Assembly: GCF_007859305.1 (NCBI RefSeq)
Contig: NZ_VOHE01000002.1
Coordinates: 1-64,000 of the forward strand
Direction: 5' to 3'
From: Luteimonas wenzhouensis
Lineage (GTDB): Bacteria; Pseudomonadota; Gammaproteobacteria; Xanthomonadales; Xanthomonadaceae
Length of the DNA: 64,000 nt
Shown here: one piece after another, positions 50,415 to 61,478 of the stretch
Position numbering within the stretch: position 1 is the stretch's first letter
Layout of the letters: every line of letters starts with the position of its first letter
Program-made: the position numbers and the translations under genes
Notes under the pieces: model-generated
The model's database searches: none
The model's input: only the letters and a program-made list of their open reading frames with translations
What the model was told of the DNA's origin: nothing

Positions 50415-51778
50415 GCCAGCGCCTCCGCGGGCCGGGCCAGCGTGCCTGCGAGCTCGTCGTCGACGTAGAAGCGCTTGTTCACGATGGCGTATTCGAATTC
50501 ATGCCAGAAGTGGCGCAGGAAGCCCTGCACCGGCCAGGCCGCCGCCTCGCCGAAGGCGCAGATGGTGTGGCCCTCGATCTGCCCGGCCGCGGCGCGCAGC
50601 ATGTGCAGGTCGTCGAGCGTCGCCTCCATGTTCGCGATGCGGGTGAGCATGCGGTACATCCAGCCGGTGCCCTCGCGGCACGGGGTGCACTGGCCGCAGC
50701 TTTCCTTGAAGTAGAAGCGCGCGATGCGCTGGCAGGCGCGCACCATGCAGGTGGTGTGGTCCATGACGATGACCGCGCCCGAGCCCAGGCCGGAACCGGC
50801 CTTCTGGATCGCGTCGTAGTCCATGGTCAGGCCCATCATCACCTCGCCCGGCAGCACCGGCATCGACGATCCGCCGGGGATCACGCCCTTGATGCGGTTG
50901 CCGTCGCGCATGCCGCCGGCCATCTCCAGCAGCTCGGAGAATGGGGTGCCCAGGCGGATCTCGTAGTTGCCCGGGCGGTTCACGTGGCCGGACACCGAGA
51001 AGATCTTGCAGCCGCCGTTGTTGGGCTTGCCCAGGTTCATGAACCACTCGGGCCCGTTGCGCACGATCGCCGGCACCGAGGCGAAGGTCTCGGTATTGTT
51101 GATCGTGGTCGGCTTGCCGTAGAGGCCGAAGTTGGCCGGGAACGGCGGCTTGTAGCGCGGCTGCCCCTTCTTGCCCTCCAGCGACTCCATCAGCGCGGTT
51201 TCCTCGCCGCAGATGTAGGCGCCGGCGCCCAGGGCGTTGTAGATGTCGATGTCCACGCCCGAACCGAGGATGTTCTTGCCCAGCCAGCCGTGCTTGTAGG
51301 CCTCGGCCAGGGCTTCCTCGATGTGCTCGAACGGCTCGTGGTGGAACTCGCCGCGCAGGTAGTTGTAGCCCACGCTCGCGCCGGTGGCGTAGCAGGCGAT
51401 CGCCATGCCCTCGATCACCGCGTGCGGGTTGTAGCGCAGGATGTCGCGGTCCTTGCAGGTGCCCGGCTCGGACTCGTCGGAGTTGCAGAGGATGTACTTC
51501 TGCATCTCGCCCTTGGGCATGAAGCTCCACTTCAGCCCGGTCGGGAAGCCCGCGCCGCCGCGGCCGCGCAAGCCCGACTGCTTGACCATCTCGATCACGT
51601 CGGCCGGCGGGATCTTCTCCGTCAGCACCTTGCGCAGCGCCTGGTAGCCGCCGGTCTTGAGGTAGTTCTCATACGACCACGGCTTGTCGAAATGCAGCGT
51701 GGTGTAGACGGCCTGGTGTTCCTTCGGCGCGGGGCCGACGGGGCCGTAGCCTTCCGAGTAGTGCGAATGACCCGCCAT
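50411..51778 (-). CDS. nuoF: NADH-quinone oxidoreductase subunit F
   Basis: A 455-residue subunit that binds NADH and [21 protein letters not shown] is the nucleotide loop, and [20 protein letters not shown] holds the [4Fe-4S] cluster N3 cysteines. The start at 51778 directly abuts the nuoE stop. Confidence 0.96.
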   Translation of the reverse strand: MAGHSHYSEGYGPVGPAPKEHQAVYTTLHFDKPWSYENYLKTGGYQALRKVLTEKIPPADVIEMVKQSGLRGRGGAGFPTGLKWSFMPKGEMQKYILCNSDESEPGTCKDRDILRYNPHAVIEGMAIACYATGASVGYNYLRGEFHHEPFEHIEEALAEAYKHGWLGKNILGSGVDIDIYNALGAGAYICGEETALMESLEGKKGQPRYKPPFPANFGLYGKPTTINNTETFASVPAIVRNGPEWFMNLGKPNNGGCKIFSVSGHVNRPGNYEIRLGTPFSELLEMAGGMRDGNRIKGVIPGGSSMPVLPGEVMMGLTMDYDAIQKAGSGLGSGAVIVMDHTTCMVRACQRIARFYFKESCGQCTPCREGTGWMYRMLTRIANMEATLDDLHMLRAAAGQIEGHTICAFGEAAAWPVQGFLRHFWHEFEYAIVNKRFYVDDELAGTLARPAEALA

Positions 51779-52306
51779 TTACTTCAGCCCGTCCAGCAGC
51801 TCGTCCACCTTCTCGGGGGTGAGCTTCTCGTGGTAATGCCCGTTGATCACGACCACCGGCGCGCCGCAGCAGGCGGCCACGCACTCCTCCTCGCGCTTGA
51901 GGTAGACGCGCCCGTCGGCGGTCGACTCGCCGAGCTTGCAGCCCAGCTTCCTCTCGGCGTGCGCGACCAGCTCCTCGGCGCCGTTGAGCCAGCAGCTGAT
52001 GTTGGTGCAGAAGGCGACGTTGTTGCGGCCGACCTCGCGGGTCTCGAACATCGTGTAGAAGGTCGCGACCTCGTACGCCCACACCGGCGGCAGGTCGAGG
52101 TACCTGGCGACCGCCGCGATCAGCTCGTCGGTCAGGTAGCCCTGGTTCTGCTGCTGCGCGGCGTGCAGCGCCTGGATCACGGCCGAGCGCTTGCGGTCCG
52201 GCGGGAACTTGGCCACCCAGTGGTCGATGTGCGCGCGGGTCGCGTCGCTCAGCACGACCATCGGGTCGACGTTGCGCGCGTTCTCGAAGTTGCCTGTCGC
52301 TTTCAT
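51779..52306 (-). CDS. nuoE: NADH-quinone oxidoreductase subunit E
   Basis: A 175-residue thioredoxin-like subunit with the [2Fe-2S] cluster N1a; cysteines in FCTNISCWLNG and ECVAACCGAP. The ATG at 52306 was chosen because the longer reading frame upstream only shadows nuoD. It follows nuoD by 8 bases. Confidence 0.95.
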   Translation of the reverse strand: MKATGNFENARNVDPMVVLSDATRAHIDHWVAKFPPDRKRSAVIQALHAAQQQNQGYLTDELIAAVARYLDLPPVWAYEVATFYTMFETREVGRNNVAFCTNISCWLNGAEELVAHAERKLGCKLGESTADGRVYLKREEECVAACCGAPVVVINGHYHEKLTPEKVDELLDGLK

Positions 52307-52314
52307 CGCCTGCC

Positions 52315-53610
52315 TTACCTGTCGATTTCGCCGAACACGATGTCGTAGGTGCCGATCATCGCCACCACGTCCGACAGCATGTGCCCCTTCACGATCTCGT
52401 CCATGGAAGACAGGTGCGCGAAGCCGGGCGCGCGCAGGTGCACGCGGAACGGCTTGTTGGCGCCGTCGCTGACCAGATAGCAGCCAAACTCGCCCTTGGG
52501 CGCCTCGACCGCGGCGTAGGTCTCGCCGGCGGGCACGCAGTAACCTTCCGAGAACAGCTTGAAGTGGTGGATCAGCGCTTCCATGTCGGTCTTCATCTCC
52601 TCGCGCGAGGGAGGAGCGACCTTGTAGTTGTCCACCATCACCGGGCCGGGGTTGGCCCGCAGCCACTTCACGCACTGCTCGATGATCCTGGTGGATTCGC
52701 GCATCTCGGCCATGCGCACCAGGTAGCGGTCGTAGCAGTCGCCGTTGACGCCGACCGGGATGTCGAACTCGACCTGGTCGTACTTCGCGTACGGCTGCTT
52801 CTTGCGCAGGTCCCAGGCGACGCCCGAGCCGCGCAGCATCGGCCCGGTCATGCCCCAGGCCAGCGCCTGCTCCGGCGGGATCACGCCGATGCCGACGGTG
52901 CGCTGCTTCCAGATGCGGTTGTCCGTGAGCAGGGTCTCGTACTCGTCGATGCGGGACGGGAAGTCCCTGGCGAACGCCTCGAGGTAGTCGAGCATCGAGC
53001 CCTCGCGCCACTCGTTGAAGCGCTTGAGCTTCGCACCCTTGCGCCACGGCGACTCGCGGTACTTCGGCATGCGTTCGGGCAGGTCGCGGTAGACGCCGCC
53101 CGGGCGGTAGTAGGTCGCGTGCATGCGCGCGCCCGACACCGCCTCGTACACGTCCATCAGCTCCTCGCGCTCGCGGAAGGCGTACAGGAACACCGCCATC
53201 GCGCCCAGGTCGAGGGCGTTGGACCCGACCCACATCAGGTGATTCAGGATCCGCGTCACCTCGTCGAAGAGCGTGCGGATCCACTGCGCGCGCTCCGGCG
53301 CCTCGATCCCCATCAGGGTCTCGATCGCGCGCACGTAGGCGTGCTCGTTGCACATCATCGACACGTAGTCGAGGCGGTCCATGTAGCCGATCGACTGGTT
53401 GAACGGCTTGGACTCGGCCAGCTTCTCGGTGCCGCGGTGGAGCAGGCCCACGTGCGGGTCGGCGCGACGCACCACCTCGCCTTCCATCTCCAGGATCAGC
53501 CGCAGCACGCCGTGCGCGGACGGATGCTGGGGCCCGAAGTTCATCGTGTAGCTGCGGATCTCCTGACCGGCACCAGCCTGCTGCTGGGGATCCTGCGGTA
53601 CTGCGTTCAT
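52315..53610 (-). CDS. nuoD: NADH-quinone oxidoreductase subunit D
   Basis: A 431-residue subunit that lines the quinone site with NuoB. Conserved [34 protein letters not shown] and [18 protein letters not shown]. The ATG at 53610 overlaps the nuoC stop by 4 bases. Confidence 0.96.
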   Translation of the reverse strand: MNAVPQDPQQQAGAGQEIRSYTMNFGPQHPSAHGVLRLILEMEGEVVRRADPHVGLLHRGTEKLAESKPFNQSIGYMDRLDYVSMMCNEHAYVRAIETLMGIEAPERAQWIRTLFDEVTRILNHLMWVGSNALDLGAMAVFLYAFREREELMDVYEAVSGARMHATYYRPGGVYRDLPERMPKYRESPWRKGAKLKRFNEWREGSMLDYLEAFARDFPSRIDEYETLLTDNRIWKQRTVGIGVIPPEQALAWGMTGPMLRGSGVAWDLRKKQPYAKYDQVEFDIPVGVNGDCYDRYLVRMAEMRESTRIIEQCVKWLRANPGPVMVDNYKVAPPSREEMKTDMEALIHHFKLFSEGYCVPAGETYAAVEAPKGEFGCYLVSDGANKPFRVHLRAPGFAHLSSMDEIVKGHMLSDVVAMIGTYDIVFGEIDR

Positions 53611-54380
53611 CGGTCGCCTCCGGCGCGGCGCGCCATCTGCTCGGCGGCCGCGGTCAGGTAGCGCGCGTCGTCGCGGATCACGCGCGGCACGTTCACGCGC
53701 GGCTCCACCGAGGTCACCGGCTCGTAGACCACGCGCTTTTTCTCCGCGTCGTAGCGCACCTCGACGTTGCCGATCAGCGGGAAGTCCTTGCGGAACGGAT
53801 GGCCGATGAAGCCGTAGTCGGTGAGGATCCGGCGCAGGTCGGGGTGGCCCTCGAACACGATGCCGTACAGGTCGAACGCCTCGCGCTCGAACCAGTTGGC
53901 GACCGGCCACACGGGAGTGAGCGAGGACACCGCCGGCAGGTCGTCTGCGGGCGCGAAGCAGGTCACGCGCAGGCGCCGGTTGTGCTGCACCGAGAGCAGC
54001 TGGGCGACCGCGGCGAAGCGCCGCTGCGGCACCGGGATCGCGCCCACGCCGTCCGGATCGTCGAGCTGCTGCGAAGGCGACTCGCCGAAGCGGAAGCGGC
54101 CCGGGCCCTTGCCCTCGACGCCGCGACTGAAGCCTTCGGACGAGGCCTCGGTATCCCACTCGTCGGTGCCGTAGCCCAGGTAGTCGACACCGCACAGGTC
54201 GATCAGCGACTCGAACCCGAACTCGTCACGCAGCGCGCGGCAGGTGTCGAGCCAGTCCCCGGCAGTGGTGATGCCCACTTCGCCGCGCGGCATCGCGACG
54301 GTGACGTCCGCGCCGGGGAAGCGTTCGCGCAGCCGGTCGGCGAACGCGGTGGCGGTTTCCCTGGAGACCTGCTCAGCCAT
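53607..54380 (-). CDS. nuoC: NADH-quinone oxidoreductase subunit C
   Basis: A 257-residue peripheral subunit (30 kDa family). Motif [20 protein letters not shown] and [17 protein letters not shown]. The ATG at 54380 overlaps nuoB by 8 bases. Confidence 0.95.
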   Translation of the reverse strand: MAEQVSRETATAFADRLRERFPGADVTVAMPRGEVGITTAGDWLDTCRALRDEFGFESLIDLCGVDYLGYGTDEWDTEASSEGFSRGVEGKGPGRFRFGESPSQQLDDPDGVGAIPVPQRRFAAVAQLLSVQHNRRLRVTCFAPADDLPAVSSLTPVWPVANWFEREAFDLYGIVFEGHPDLRRILTDYGFIGHPFRKDFPLIGNVEVRYDAEKKRVVYEPVTSVEPRVNVPRVIRDDARYLTAAAEQMARRAGGDR

Positions 54381-54960
54381 TGCGCAGCCCCGTCTTCTCA
54401 TCGCCGAAGTTGGTCGCGCGGCGGATCTTCTTCTGCAGCTGCAGGATGCCGTAGACCAGGGCCTCGGCCGTGGGCGGGCACCCCGGCACGTAGACGTCCA
54501 CCGGCACCACGCGGTCGCAGCCGCGCACCACCGCGTAGGAGTAGTGGTAGTAGCCGCCGCCGTTGGCGCAGCTGCCCATCGAGATCACCCACTTCGGGTC
54601 GGGCATCTGGTCGTAGACCTTGCGCAACGCCGGGGCCATCTTGTTGACCAGGGTGCCGGCCACGATCATCACGTCGGCCTGGCGCGGCGACGGGCGGAAC
54701 ACCACGCCGTAGCGGTCCAGGTCCAGGCGCGCCGCGCCGGCATGCATCATCTCGACCGCGCAGCAGGCCAAGCCGAAGGTCACCGGCCACATCGAGCCGG
54801 TCCGCGCCCAGTTCAGGAGCACGTCGGTGCTCGTGGTGAGGAAGCCGTGCTCGAGCAGCGGGTTCTCGCCCTCGGGGCGCAGGATGTCGTCGAGCCGGCC
54901 TTCCGGCAGCGGGTTGCTCGCCGAGTCGGCCAGGCCGCGGATCGCCCGGATCACTCCCAT
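54373..54960 (-). CDS. nuoB: NADH-quinone oxidoreductase subunit B
   Basis: A 195-residue subunit holding the terminal [4Fe-4S] cluster N2. Ligands in [25 protein letters not shown] and [11 protein letters not shown]. It overlaps nuoA by ten bases. Confidence 0.96.
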   Translation of the reverse strand: MGVIRAIRGLADSASNPLPEGRLDDILRPEGENPLLEHGFLTTSTDVLLNWARTGSMWPVTFGLACCAVEMMHAGAARLDLDRYGVVFRPSPRQADVMIVAGTLVNKMAPALRKVYDQMPDPKWVISMGSCANGGGYYHYSYAVVRGCDRVVPVDVYVPGCPPTAEALVYGILQLQKKIRRATNFGDEKTGLRNG

Positions 54961-55307
54961 TCAAGCGCTCCCTTCTTCCACACGTAGATGAACCCGAGCA
55001 GCAGCATGCCGACGAAGATGCCCATCTCGATCAGGCCCAGCGGCCCGAGCTCGCGGAACACCGTCGCCCACGGCACGATGAAGATGATCTCGAGGTCGAA
55101 GATGATGAACTGGATCGCGATCAGGTAGTAACGCACGTCGAAGCGCATGCGCGCGTCTTCGAACTCGGAGAAGCCGCACTCGTACGGCGAGAGCTTCTCG
55201 GGCGTGGGGCGCTTGGGGCCCAGCAGGTTTCCGAGGATCAGCAGGGCGATGCCGATACCGGAAGCCACGATCAGGAACAGCAGGGTCGGCAGGTATTCGG
55301 CCAGCAC
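54951..55307 (-). CDS. nuoA: NADH-quinone oxidoreductase subunit A
   Basis: A 118-residue membrane subunit with three helices; [20 protein letters not shown] is the conserved loop. GTG start at 55307. First gene of a complete nuoA-N operon, 81 bases after tRNA-Leu. Confidence 0.95.
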   Translation of the reverse strand: MLAEYLPTLLFLIVASGIGIALLILGNLLGPKRPTPEKLSPYECGFSEFEDARMRFDVRYYLIAIQFIIFDLEIIFIVPWATVFRELGPLGLIEMGIFVGMLLLGFIYVWKKGALEWE

Positions 55308-55388
55308 TCGTTGTTCTCTCGACTACTTGCCGCGTCGCCGCGGCCGTTGCTGGCGCGCCGCCGGGGCGACGCGCCGGAAAAAAAGGAT

Positions 55389-55473
55389 TGGTGCCCAAGG
55401 GGGGACTCGAACCCCCACGACCGAAGCCGCTACCACCTCAAGGTAGTGCGTCTACCAATTCCGCCACCTGGGC
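55389..55473 (-). tRNA. tRNA-Leu (GAG)
   Basis: An 85-base class II tRNA with encoded CCA and a long variable arm (GCGGCTTCGGTCGT). The anticodon loop TTGAGGT between CTACC and GGTAG gives GAG, reading CTC/CTT leucine codons. T-arm GGGGGTTCGAGTCCCCC. It lies between secG and nuoA; a T-run follows its 3' end. Confidence 0.95.
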
Positions 55474-55532
55474 AAAAAATCCAATGCCGCCGCATGCATG
55501 CGCTTCGCGGCAGCGCGCAATTGTAAGCCTTC

Positions 55533-55985
55533 CTACGGCGTTTGAGCAGCAGGGTCGGACTCGCCTTCGCCTGCAACCGGCTCACTTTCGGAAGGCGCGG
55601 CCGGAACGGCCTGTTCCTGCGCCGGAACAGCCGGCACATCGGGCGCGGCGGCCTCCGGCACGGCGGGCACCGCCAGCGCGCCCGGCGCCGCCGGCGCGGC
55701 CGGCACCTGGGACATCACGCCCAGGTCGGCCCCGGCCGTCGGGTCGGTGGCCTGACGGGTCGCGTACCAGGCCATGAACAGCGTAATCCCGAAGAACGCG
55801 ATCGCGAGCCACTTGGTGGCCTTGGTCAGGAAGCTGGCCGACCCGCGCGCCCCGAACACGGTGGCCGATGCGCCACCGCCGAAGCCCGAGCCGGCGGCGG
55901 CCCCGGCGCCGCGCTGCATGAGGATCAGCGCGATCATCGCGATCGCGACCAGGACGAAGAGGACGTTGAGGGTGACCAGCAGCAT
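55533..55985 (-). CDS. secG: Preprotein translocase subunit SecG
   Basis: A 150-residue inner membrane protein that assists SecYEG export. Two helices (NVLFVLVAIAMIALILMQRG and WLAIAFFGITLFMAW) flank the conserved glycine-rich GFGGGASATVFGARG. The tail of about 70 residues is rich in Ala, Pro and acidic residues, longer than in E. coli. It follows tpiA by 35 bases. Confidence 0.94.
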   Translation of the reverse strand: MLLVTLNVLFVLVAIAMIALILMQRGAGAAAGSGFGGGASATVFGARGSASFLTKATKWLAIAFFGITLFMAWYATRQATDPTAGADLGVMSQVPAAPAAPGALAVPAVPEAAAPDVPAVPAQEQAVPAAPSESEPVAGEGESDPAAQTP

Positions 55986-56020
55986 TGCGACGTACTCGGG
56001 GGAAGGCTTGCGGGTCCGGC

Positions 56021-56773
56021 TCAGCGGGCCGCCGCGCGGACGATGCCGAGGAAATCCCCGGCCACCAGCGAGGCGCCGCCGATCAGGCCACCGTCGATGT
56101 CCGCCTGGGCGAACAGTTCGGCGGCGTTGGCCGGCTTCACGCTGCCGCCGTAGAGGATCGGCAACGAATCCGCGATTCTAGCATCCCGCCCGGCCACCTG
56201 GCCACGGATGAAGGCGTGCACCTCCTGGGCCTGCTCCGGGGTGGCAGTGCGGCCGGTGCCGATCGCCCAGACCGGCTCGTAGGCCACCACCGCGCCGGCG
56301 AACCGGGCCACGCCCGCCAGCTCGAGGACCGGCTCCAGCTGCGAGGCGATGACCTCGCAGGTCCGCCCGGCCTCGCGCTCCTCCAGGGTCTCGCCCAGGC
56401 ACAGGATCGGCACCAGCCCGGCGTTGGAGGCGGCGAGGAACTTCCGGGCCACCAGCTCGCTGCTCTCGTGGTGGTAGCGGCGGCGCTCGGAATGGCCGAC
56501 CAGGCCGTAGCGCGCGCCCACGTCCACGAGCATGCGCGCCGACACCTCGCCGGTGTAGGCGCCCTCCTCGTTGTGGCTGACGTCCTGCGAGCCGAACGAG
56601 ACCGGATAGGCCTCGAAGTCCTCGATCAGGTCGCCCAGGTAAGGCAGCGGCGGCAGCACCACGACGTCCACGCCGTCCACCGGCAGCGCCGCGACCACCT
56701 CGGTGAGCAGCGACGTCGCGAAATCGCGGGTTCCGTGCAGCTTCCAGTTTCCGGCGACGATCCTGCGGCGCAT
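56021..56773 (-). CDS. tpiA: Triosephosphate isomerase
   Basis: A 250-residue TIM-barrel enzyme of glycolysis. Active-site residues: Lys in GNWKLHG, His in VGHSERRRY, Glu in AYEPVWAIGTG, and the phosphate loop LYGGSVKP. Standard length. Confidence 0.97.
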   Translation of the reverse strand: MRRRIVAGNWKLHGTRDFATSLLTEVVAALPVDGVDVVVLPPLPYLGDLIEDFEAYPVSFGSQDVSHNEEGAYTGEVSARMLVDVGARYGLVGHSERRRYHHESSELVARKFLAASNAGLVPILCLGETLEEREAGRTCEVIASQLEPVLELAGVARFAGAVVAYEPVWAIGTGRTATPEQAQEVHAFIRGQVAGRDARIADSLPILYGGSVKPANAAELFAQADIDGGLIGGASLVAGDFLGIVRAAAR

Positions 56774-56846
56774 CCACCGACTCCGTAATCAAGGACGAGG
56801 CGCGGAGGATAGCCGATCCGCTCCCTGCCCGGCCTGTGTGGCGAGT

Positions 56847-58064
56847 TCAGTCCAGGGCCGGCGCGGACCAGGCGCGGTGGTCGTCGAGCCGCGCGGCATG
56901 TCCGGCCGCGGCGCGCAGCGGCAGGTCGGCGGCCTCGCGCCGCAGCAGGTGCCGGCGCAGCGCATCGCGCGCCGGGCCGGTCCACTCCTCGCGCCAGGCG
57001 CAGTGGCGGCCGTCGGCGACATCGCCGTGGTAGCCCAGGTTCCCGGCCGCGCCCAGCGCCGCGTAGACCTCGGCCGCCGCCAGCGCCGAGAGCTGGCCGT
57101 GGCGGGCCCCGAGCCAGTCGACGTGGGGGTTGTCGAGCACCAGCAGGCCGCGCGGGGCGACCAGCGCGAGCACCGCGTGCTGATCGATCGCCAGCCGCCA
57201 GGGGGCCTGCGCGAACGGCGCGAAGCCGTCGCCCAGCCAGGGCTGTTCGCCCCAGGCGCTGGCCGGCGACTGCGCCCCGCCCTCGCCCGCGGCACGCCAG
57301 ACCGGCACCCCGCCGGTCCCGGACTCGATCGGGATGGTGAGCGCGATGCGCGGGTCGAACGCGCCCGCCGCCAGCGCGCCCTTGCCCCAGCGCGAGCAGC
57401 CGGTCACCGCCACCGCGTCCGCGCGCAGCAGCGCATCGTGGGCGGCGATCACGTCGACCAGGCGGCTCACGCCCCAGGCCCAGGCCATGAGCGTGCCCGT
57501 GGCGTCCATCGCCCCGTCATGGAGCGTGTAGAAGGCGCCGCGGCGCTCGCGCGAGGTGCCGGTTTCCGCGCCCACCTGGGTGGCATCGAAATCGATCCGG
57601 GCGATGCCCTCGGCCTCGAGCAGGGCGTCGTCGACGCCCGCCACGCCGCCGACCACGATGATGGCCGGATGCGGGCCCGGGCCCGGTGGCAGGCGCAGCC
57701 GGGCCCCGAACTCGGCTTCGCGCCCGCCCTGCACCACCCGGACCGTGATCCGGCCGCCCTCGATCCGGCCCTCGACCCGCTCCGGTCCGGGCCCGCGCGT
57801 GCCGTACACCTGGGCCTGCGCGGTGGCCTGGAGCGTGCGCCGCTGGCACGGCCACTGCGCGCGCGACGCCACCCGGCTGCCGTCGGGCCGCAGGAACGGG
57901 TCGGGGAGCCCGGCCTGGTCCACGGGCGCCAGCACCGCGCCGCAGCCGGGGTCATCCATGGCGTCGGCGCCCGTGGCCATGCCCGCTCCGGAGCCGCCCG
58001 CGACGGCCGGCGGCACCAGGGCCAGCAGGACCACCAGCGCCGGAAGGGTTCGGAACCTGGCCAT
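56847..58064 (-). CDS. CE15-like glucuronoyl (4-O-methyl) methylesterase
   Basis: A 405-residue exported hydrolase with a signal peptide (LPALVVLLALVPPAVAGG). The nucleophile motif VTGCSRWGKGAL matches the GCSR-x-G-K signature of CE15 esterases, which cleave ester links between glucuronic acid in xylan and lignin alcohols. The catalytic His and acid are probably in the C-terminal part (around NPHVDWLGARHG). The ATG at 58064 has GGAG upstream. It lies between tpiA and an oxygenase gene, with no other carbohydrate genes nearby, so the natural substrate is uncertain. Confidence 0.8.
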   Translation of the reverse strand: MARFRTLPALVVLLALVPPAVAGGSGAGMATGADAMDDPGCGAVLAPVDQAGLPDPFLRPDGSRVASRAQWPCQRRTLQATAQAQVYGTRGPGPERVEGRIEGGRITVRVVQGGREAEFGARLRLPPGPGPHPAIIVVGGVAGVDDALLEAEGIARIDFDATQVGAETGTSRERRGAFYTLHDGAMDATGTLMAWAWGVSRLVDVIAAHDALLRADAVAVTGCSRWGKGALAAGAFDPRIALTIPIESGTGGVPVWRAAGEGGAQSPASAWGEQPWLGDGFAPFAQAPWRLAIDQHAVLALVAPRGLLVLDNPHVDWLGARHGQLSALAAAEVYAALGAAGNLGYHGDVADGRHCAWREEWTGPARDALRRHLLRREAADLPLRAAAGHAARLDDHRAWSAPALD

Positions 58065-58136
58065 CGCGTCGTCTCCCTCGGGCATGCAGGCCGGCATCAT
58101 GCCAGCCCGCACGCCATGCGACGCAACGCTCCGTGC

Positions 58137-59075
58137 CTATTTCAGCTTGATCTCGCGCAGCCGCTGCTCGAGGAACGCGTGCGCGGTGATCGGCTCGGGA
58201 TACCGGCTCGGGTTGTCCGGTGTGATGCACGAGGGCAGCACGTCGATCAGGAAGTCCGGGTTCGGGTGCAGGAAGAACGGCACCGAGTAGCGCGGCTTGC
58301 GCGCTTCCTCGCCCGGCGGATTCACCACCCGGTGGATCGTCGACGGATACACGTGGTTGGTCAGGCGCTCGAGCATGTCGCCGATGTTGACCACGATGGT
58401 GTCGCCCTCTGAGGTGAACGGCACCCACTCGCCCTTGTGCGACTGCACCTCCAGGCCCGCGGTGGAGGCGCCCACCAGCAGGGTGATGAAGTTGATGTCG
58501 CCGTGCGCGCCGGCGCGCACGTTGGGGATGTCGTCGGCGGTGATCGGCGGATAGTGGATCGGGCGCAGGATCGAGTTGCCGAAGTCGGTCTTGTCGGCGA
58601 AGTAGTCCGCCGGCAGGCCGATGTGCAGCGCCAGCGCCGACAGCACCCGCGAGCCGAGCGCGTCGAGCGCGTTGTACAGCGCCAGGCCGTGCTCGCGGAA
58701 CTCCGGCACCTCGGCCGGCCACACGTTCGGCGGCATCACGTCGCGGTACTTCGAGTCGCGCGGCAGCTCGCGGCCGATGTGGTAGAACTCCTTGAGGTCG
58801 TAGTGCTTCGAGCCCTTCGCCGTCTCCACGCCGAACGGCGTGTAGCCGCGGGCGCCGCCCTGGCCGGGGATGTGGTAGCGGTGCTTGACCTCCTCGGGCA
58901 GCGCGAAGAAGCGCCGGAACGCCTCGTAGGCGTCGTCGATCAGCGACTGGGGGATGCCGTGGTGGCTGATGCCCGCGAAACCCCACTCGCGGTAGGCGGC
59001 GCCCAGCTCGGCCACGAAGGCGTCGCGGTCGCTGTCGTAGCGGCGGATGTCGAGGGTCGGGATCCTGGAACTCAT
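58137..59075 (-). CDS. 2-oxoglutarate/Fe(II)-dependent dioxygenase (isopenicillin N synthase-like)
   Basis: A 312-residue enzyme of the plant-type/IPNS-like oxygenase group. Iron ligands: His and Asp in GAHGDINFITLL and His in STIHRVVNP; the 2-oxoglutarate arginine is in RYSVPFF. The N-terminal DIOX_N region reads YREWGFAGISHHGIP. Reaction and substrate unknown. The ATG at 59075 is preferred; a longer frame upstream overlaps glmM. Confidence 0.87.
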   Translation of the reverse strand: MSSRIPTLDIRRYDSDRDAFVAELGAAYREWGFAGISHHGIPQSLIDDAYEAFRRFFALPEEVKHRYHIPGQGGARGYTPFGVETAKGSKHYDLKEFYHIGRELPRDSKYRDVMPPNVWPAEVPEFREHGLALYNALDALGSRVLSALALHIGLPADYFADKTDFGNSILRPIHYPPITADDIPNVRAGAHGDINFITLLVGASTAGLEVQSHKGEWVPFTSEGDTIVVNIGDMLERLTNHVYPSTIHRVVNPPGEEARKPRYSVPFFLHPNPDFLIDVLPSCITPDNPSRYPEPITAHAFLEQRLREIKLK

Positions 59076-59152
59076 GGTGGTGTCCTGCAACTGCCGGCGC
59101 GCATGCCAATTGGGCCACGGCGCCGCGCCGGACGCCGTGAAAACGTGCCCGC

Positions 59153-60514
59153 TCAGGCTTCGGCGGCGGCCCTCACCGCGGCGGCCAGCTGGTCGAGGGT
59201 CGACTGCATCAGCGCCTCGTCGTCGGCTTCCACCGTCACCCGCACCACCGGCTCGGTGCCCGACGGGCGCAGGAAGGCGCGCCCGTGCCCGTCCACCGCC
59301 GCCTCGGCCCGCGCCAGCGCTTCCAGCACGGCCGCCGACTCGGCCGGCCGCGCGCCGTTGGCATAGCGCACGTTCACCGTCCTCTGCGGCAGCTTGCGCA
59401 CGCCGGCCAGCGCCTGCTGCAGCGTGGTGCGGCGCCGGCGCAGCACTTCGAGCACCTGCAGCGCGCTGATGATGCCGTCGCCGGTGGTGGCCCGGTCCAG
59501 GCACAGCAGGTGGCCGGACGCCTCGCCGCCGAGGATGCCGCCATGCTCGAGCAGGGCCTGGTGCACGTAGCGGTCGCCGACCCGGGTGCGCAGGAACCCG
59601 ATCCCGGCCTGGCCGAGCGCCAGTTCCAGGCCGTAGTTGCTCATCAGCGTGCCCACCACCGGCCCGCGCAGGCGGCCGGTCTCCTTCCAGTCGGTGGCCA
59701 GCACGTAGAGCAGGTCGTCGCCATCGCGGACCACGCCGTCGCTGTCGACGAACAGCAGCCGGTCGCCGTCGCCGTCGAAGGCGATGCCGCAGTCGGCGCC
59801 GGTGGCGCGGACGTGTTCGCACAGGCCTTCCGGGTGCATCGAACCGACGCCGGCGTTGATGTTGGTGCCGTTGGGCTCCACCCCGATGGTGTCGACCTGG
59901 GCGTCGAGTTCGCGCAGCACCAGCGGGGCGATCTGGTAGGTGGCGCCATGGGCGCAGTCGACCACGATCCGCATGCCGGTGAGGTTGAAGCTGCGCGGCA
60001 CCGAGTTCTTGCATGCCTCGACGTAGCGCCCGACCGCGTCGCGGGTGCGCACCGCCTTGCCCAGGCGTTCGGACGCCACGGTGGTGAACGGCCGGTCCAG
60101 CGCCGCCTCGATCGCGAGCTCGGTGGCGTCGTCGAGCTTCTCGCCCTCGGCGGAGAAGAACTTGATGCCGTTGTCGTAGTGCGGGTTGTGCGAGGCCGAG
60201 ATCACGATGCCGCCGTCGGCGCGCATCGAGCGGGTCATGTGCGCCACCGCCGGGGTCGGCATCGGGCCCATCAGCTGCACGTGCACGCCGGCCGCGACCA
60301 GTCCCGCCTCGAGCGCGGCTTCGAACATGTAGTTGGAGATGCGCGTGTCCTTGCCGATCACCACCAGCGGCTTGCGGCGGTCGCCGCGCGCCTCGGCGGC
60401 CTCGCGTAGGGTGTGGCCGTAGGCATTGCCCAGGCGCAGCACGAAGTCGGCCGAGATCGGGCCCTCGCCCACCCGGCCGCGGATGCCGTCGGTTCCGAAC
60501 CAGCGCCTGCTCAT
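59153..60514 (-). CDS. glmM: Phosphoglucosamine mutase
   Basis: A 453-residue enzyme that converts glucosamine-6-P to glucosamine-1-P for cell wall precursors. Active serine in [16 protein letters not shown], metal loop [10 protein letters not shown], and the phosphate loop [11 protein letters not shown] near the end. It overlaps accD by 4 bases (ATGA), so they are coupled. Confidence 0.96.
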   Translation of the reverse strand: MSRRWFGTDGIRGRVGEGPISADFVLRLGNAYGHTLREAAEARGDRRKPLVVIGKDTRISNYMFEAALEAGLVAAGVHVQLMGPMPTPAVAHMTRSMRADGGIVISASHNPHYDNGIKFFSAEGEKLDDATELAIEAALDRPFTTVASERLGKAVRTRDAVGRYVEACKNSVPRSFNLTGMRIVVDCAHGATYQIAPLVLRELDAQVDTIGVEPNGTNINAGVGSMHPEGLCEHVRATGADCGIAFDGDGDRLLFVDSDGVVRDGDDLLYVLATDWKETGRLRGPVVGTLMSNYGLELALGQAGIGFLRTRVGDRYVHQALLEHGGILGGEASGHLLCLDRATTGDGIISALQVLEVLRRRRTTLQQALAGVRKLPQRTVNVRYANGARPAESAAVLEALARAEAAVDGHGRAFLRPSGTEPVVRVTVEADDEALMQSTLDQLAAAVRAAAEA

Positions 60515-61392
60515 GCGGCCTCGTCCCTGGGCATCGGCTGGCGCAGCATCATCGCCATCAGGGTGGCGATGCGGTCGCGCAGCTGGCGGCGGTCGCAGAT
60601 CTGGTCGATCGCCCCGTGCTCGAGCAGGAACTCCGAGCGCTGGAAGCCCTCGGGCAGGGTCTCGCGCACGGTCTGTTCGATCACGCGCGGGCCGGCGAAG
60701 CCGATCAGGGCATCAGGCTCGGCGATGTTGACGTCGCCCAGCATCGCGAACGAGGCCGAGACGCCGCCGGTGGTGGGATGGGTCATCACCGAGATGTAGG
60801 GCAGCCCGGCCGCGCGCAGCTTGCCCAGCGCGGCCGAAGTCTTGGCCATCTGCAGCAGCGAGAACAGGCTCTCCTGCATCCGCGCGCCGCCGCTGGCCGA
60901 GAAGCACACGTAGCCGGCACCCAGCTCCAGCGCGCGTTCGGCGCCGCGGGCGAAGCGCTCGCCGACCACCGAGCCCATCGACCCGCCCATGAAGGCGAAG
61001 TCGAACGCGGCCGCCACCATCGGCATCCGCTTCAGGCTGCCTTCCATCACCACCAGCGCGTCGCGTTCGCCGGTGGCCTTCTGCGCGGCGCGGATGCGGT
61101 CGGAGTACTTCTTCTGGTCGCGGAACCGGAGCACGTCGGTCGGGGCCAGCTCGCCGCCGATCTCGCGCAGCCCGTCCGGATCCAGGAAGGCCGCGAGCCT
61201 GGCCCGCGCCCGGATCGGGCGGTGGAACGCGCACTTCGGGCAGACCTCGAGGTTCTCTTCCAGTTCCGGTCCGTACAGGACCGCGCCGCAGCGCTCGCAC
61301 TTCTCCCACAGCCCCTCGGGCACGCTGCGCTTGCGGGTCGCGGCGCTGTCGGTGCGGATGCGCGGTGGCACCAGTTTCTTCAGCCAGCTCAT
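60511..61392 (-). CDS. accD: Acetyl-CoA carboxylase carboxyltransferase subunit beta
   Basis: A 293-residue subunit for fatty acid synthesis. N-terminal zinc ribbon with CERCGAVLY and CPKC; core [18 protein letters not shown] and [15 protein letters not shown]. The ATG at 61392 lies 86 bases after trpA. Confidence 0.96.
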   Translation of the reverse strand: MSWLKKLVPPRIRTDSAATRKRSVPEGLWEKCERCGAVLYGPELEENLEVCPKCAFHRPIRARARLAAFLDPDGLREIGGELAPTDVLRFRDQKKYSDRIRAAQKATGERDALVVMEGSLKRMPMVAAAFDFAFMGGSMGSVVGERFARGAERALELGAGYVCFSASGGARMQESLFSLLQMAKTSAALGKLRAAGLPYISVMTHPTTGGVSASFAMLGDVNIAEPDALIGFAGPRVIEQTVRETLPEGFQRSEFLLEHGAIDQICDRRQLRDRIATLMAMMLRQPMPRDEAA

Positions 61393-61478
61393 GCCAGGTC
61401 GGCTCCCATCGCGGCAAGGGCCGCCAAAGCGGCGCAGTTTAGCGCACGGGACGCCGGGCGCTGCGCGCGGCTGCGGGC

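Noticed and set aside
48204-50468. 754-codon plus-strand frame opposite nuoG
   Set aside because: Shadow of nuoG: His/Arg-rich, no recognisable motif.
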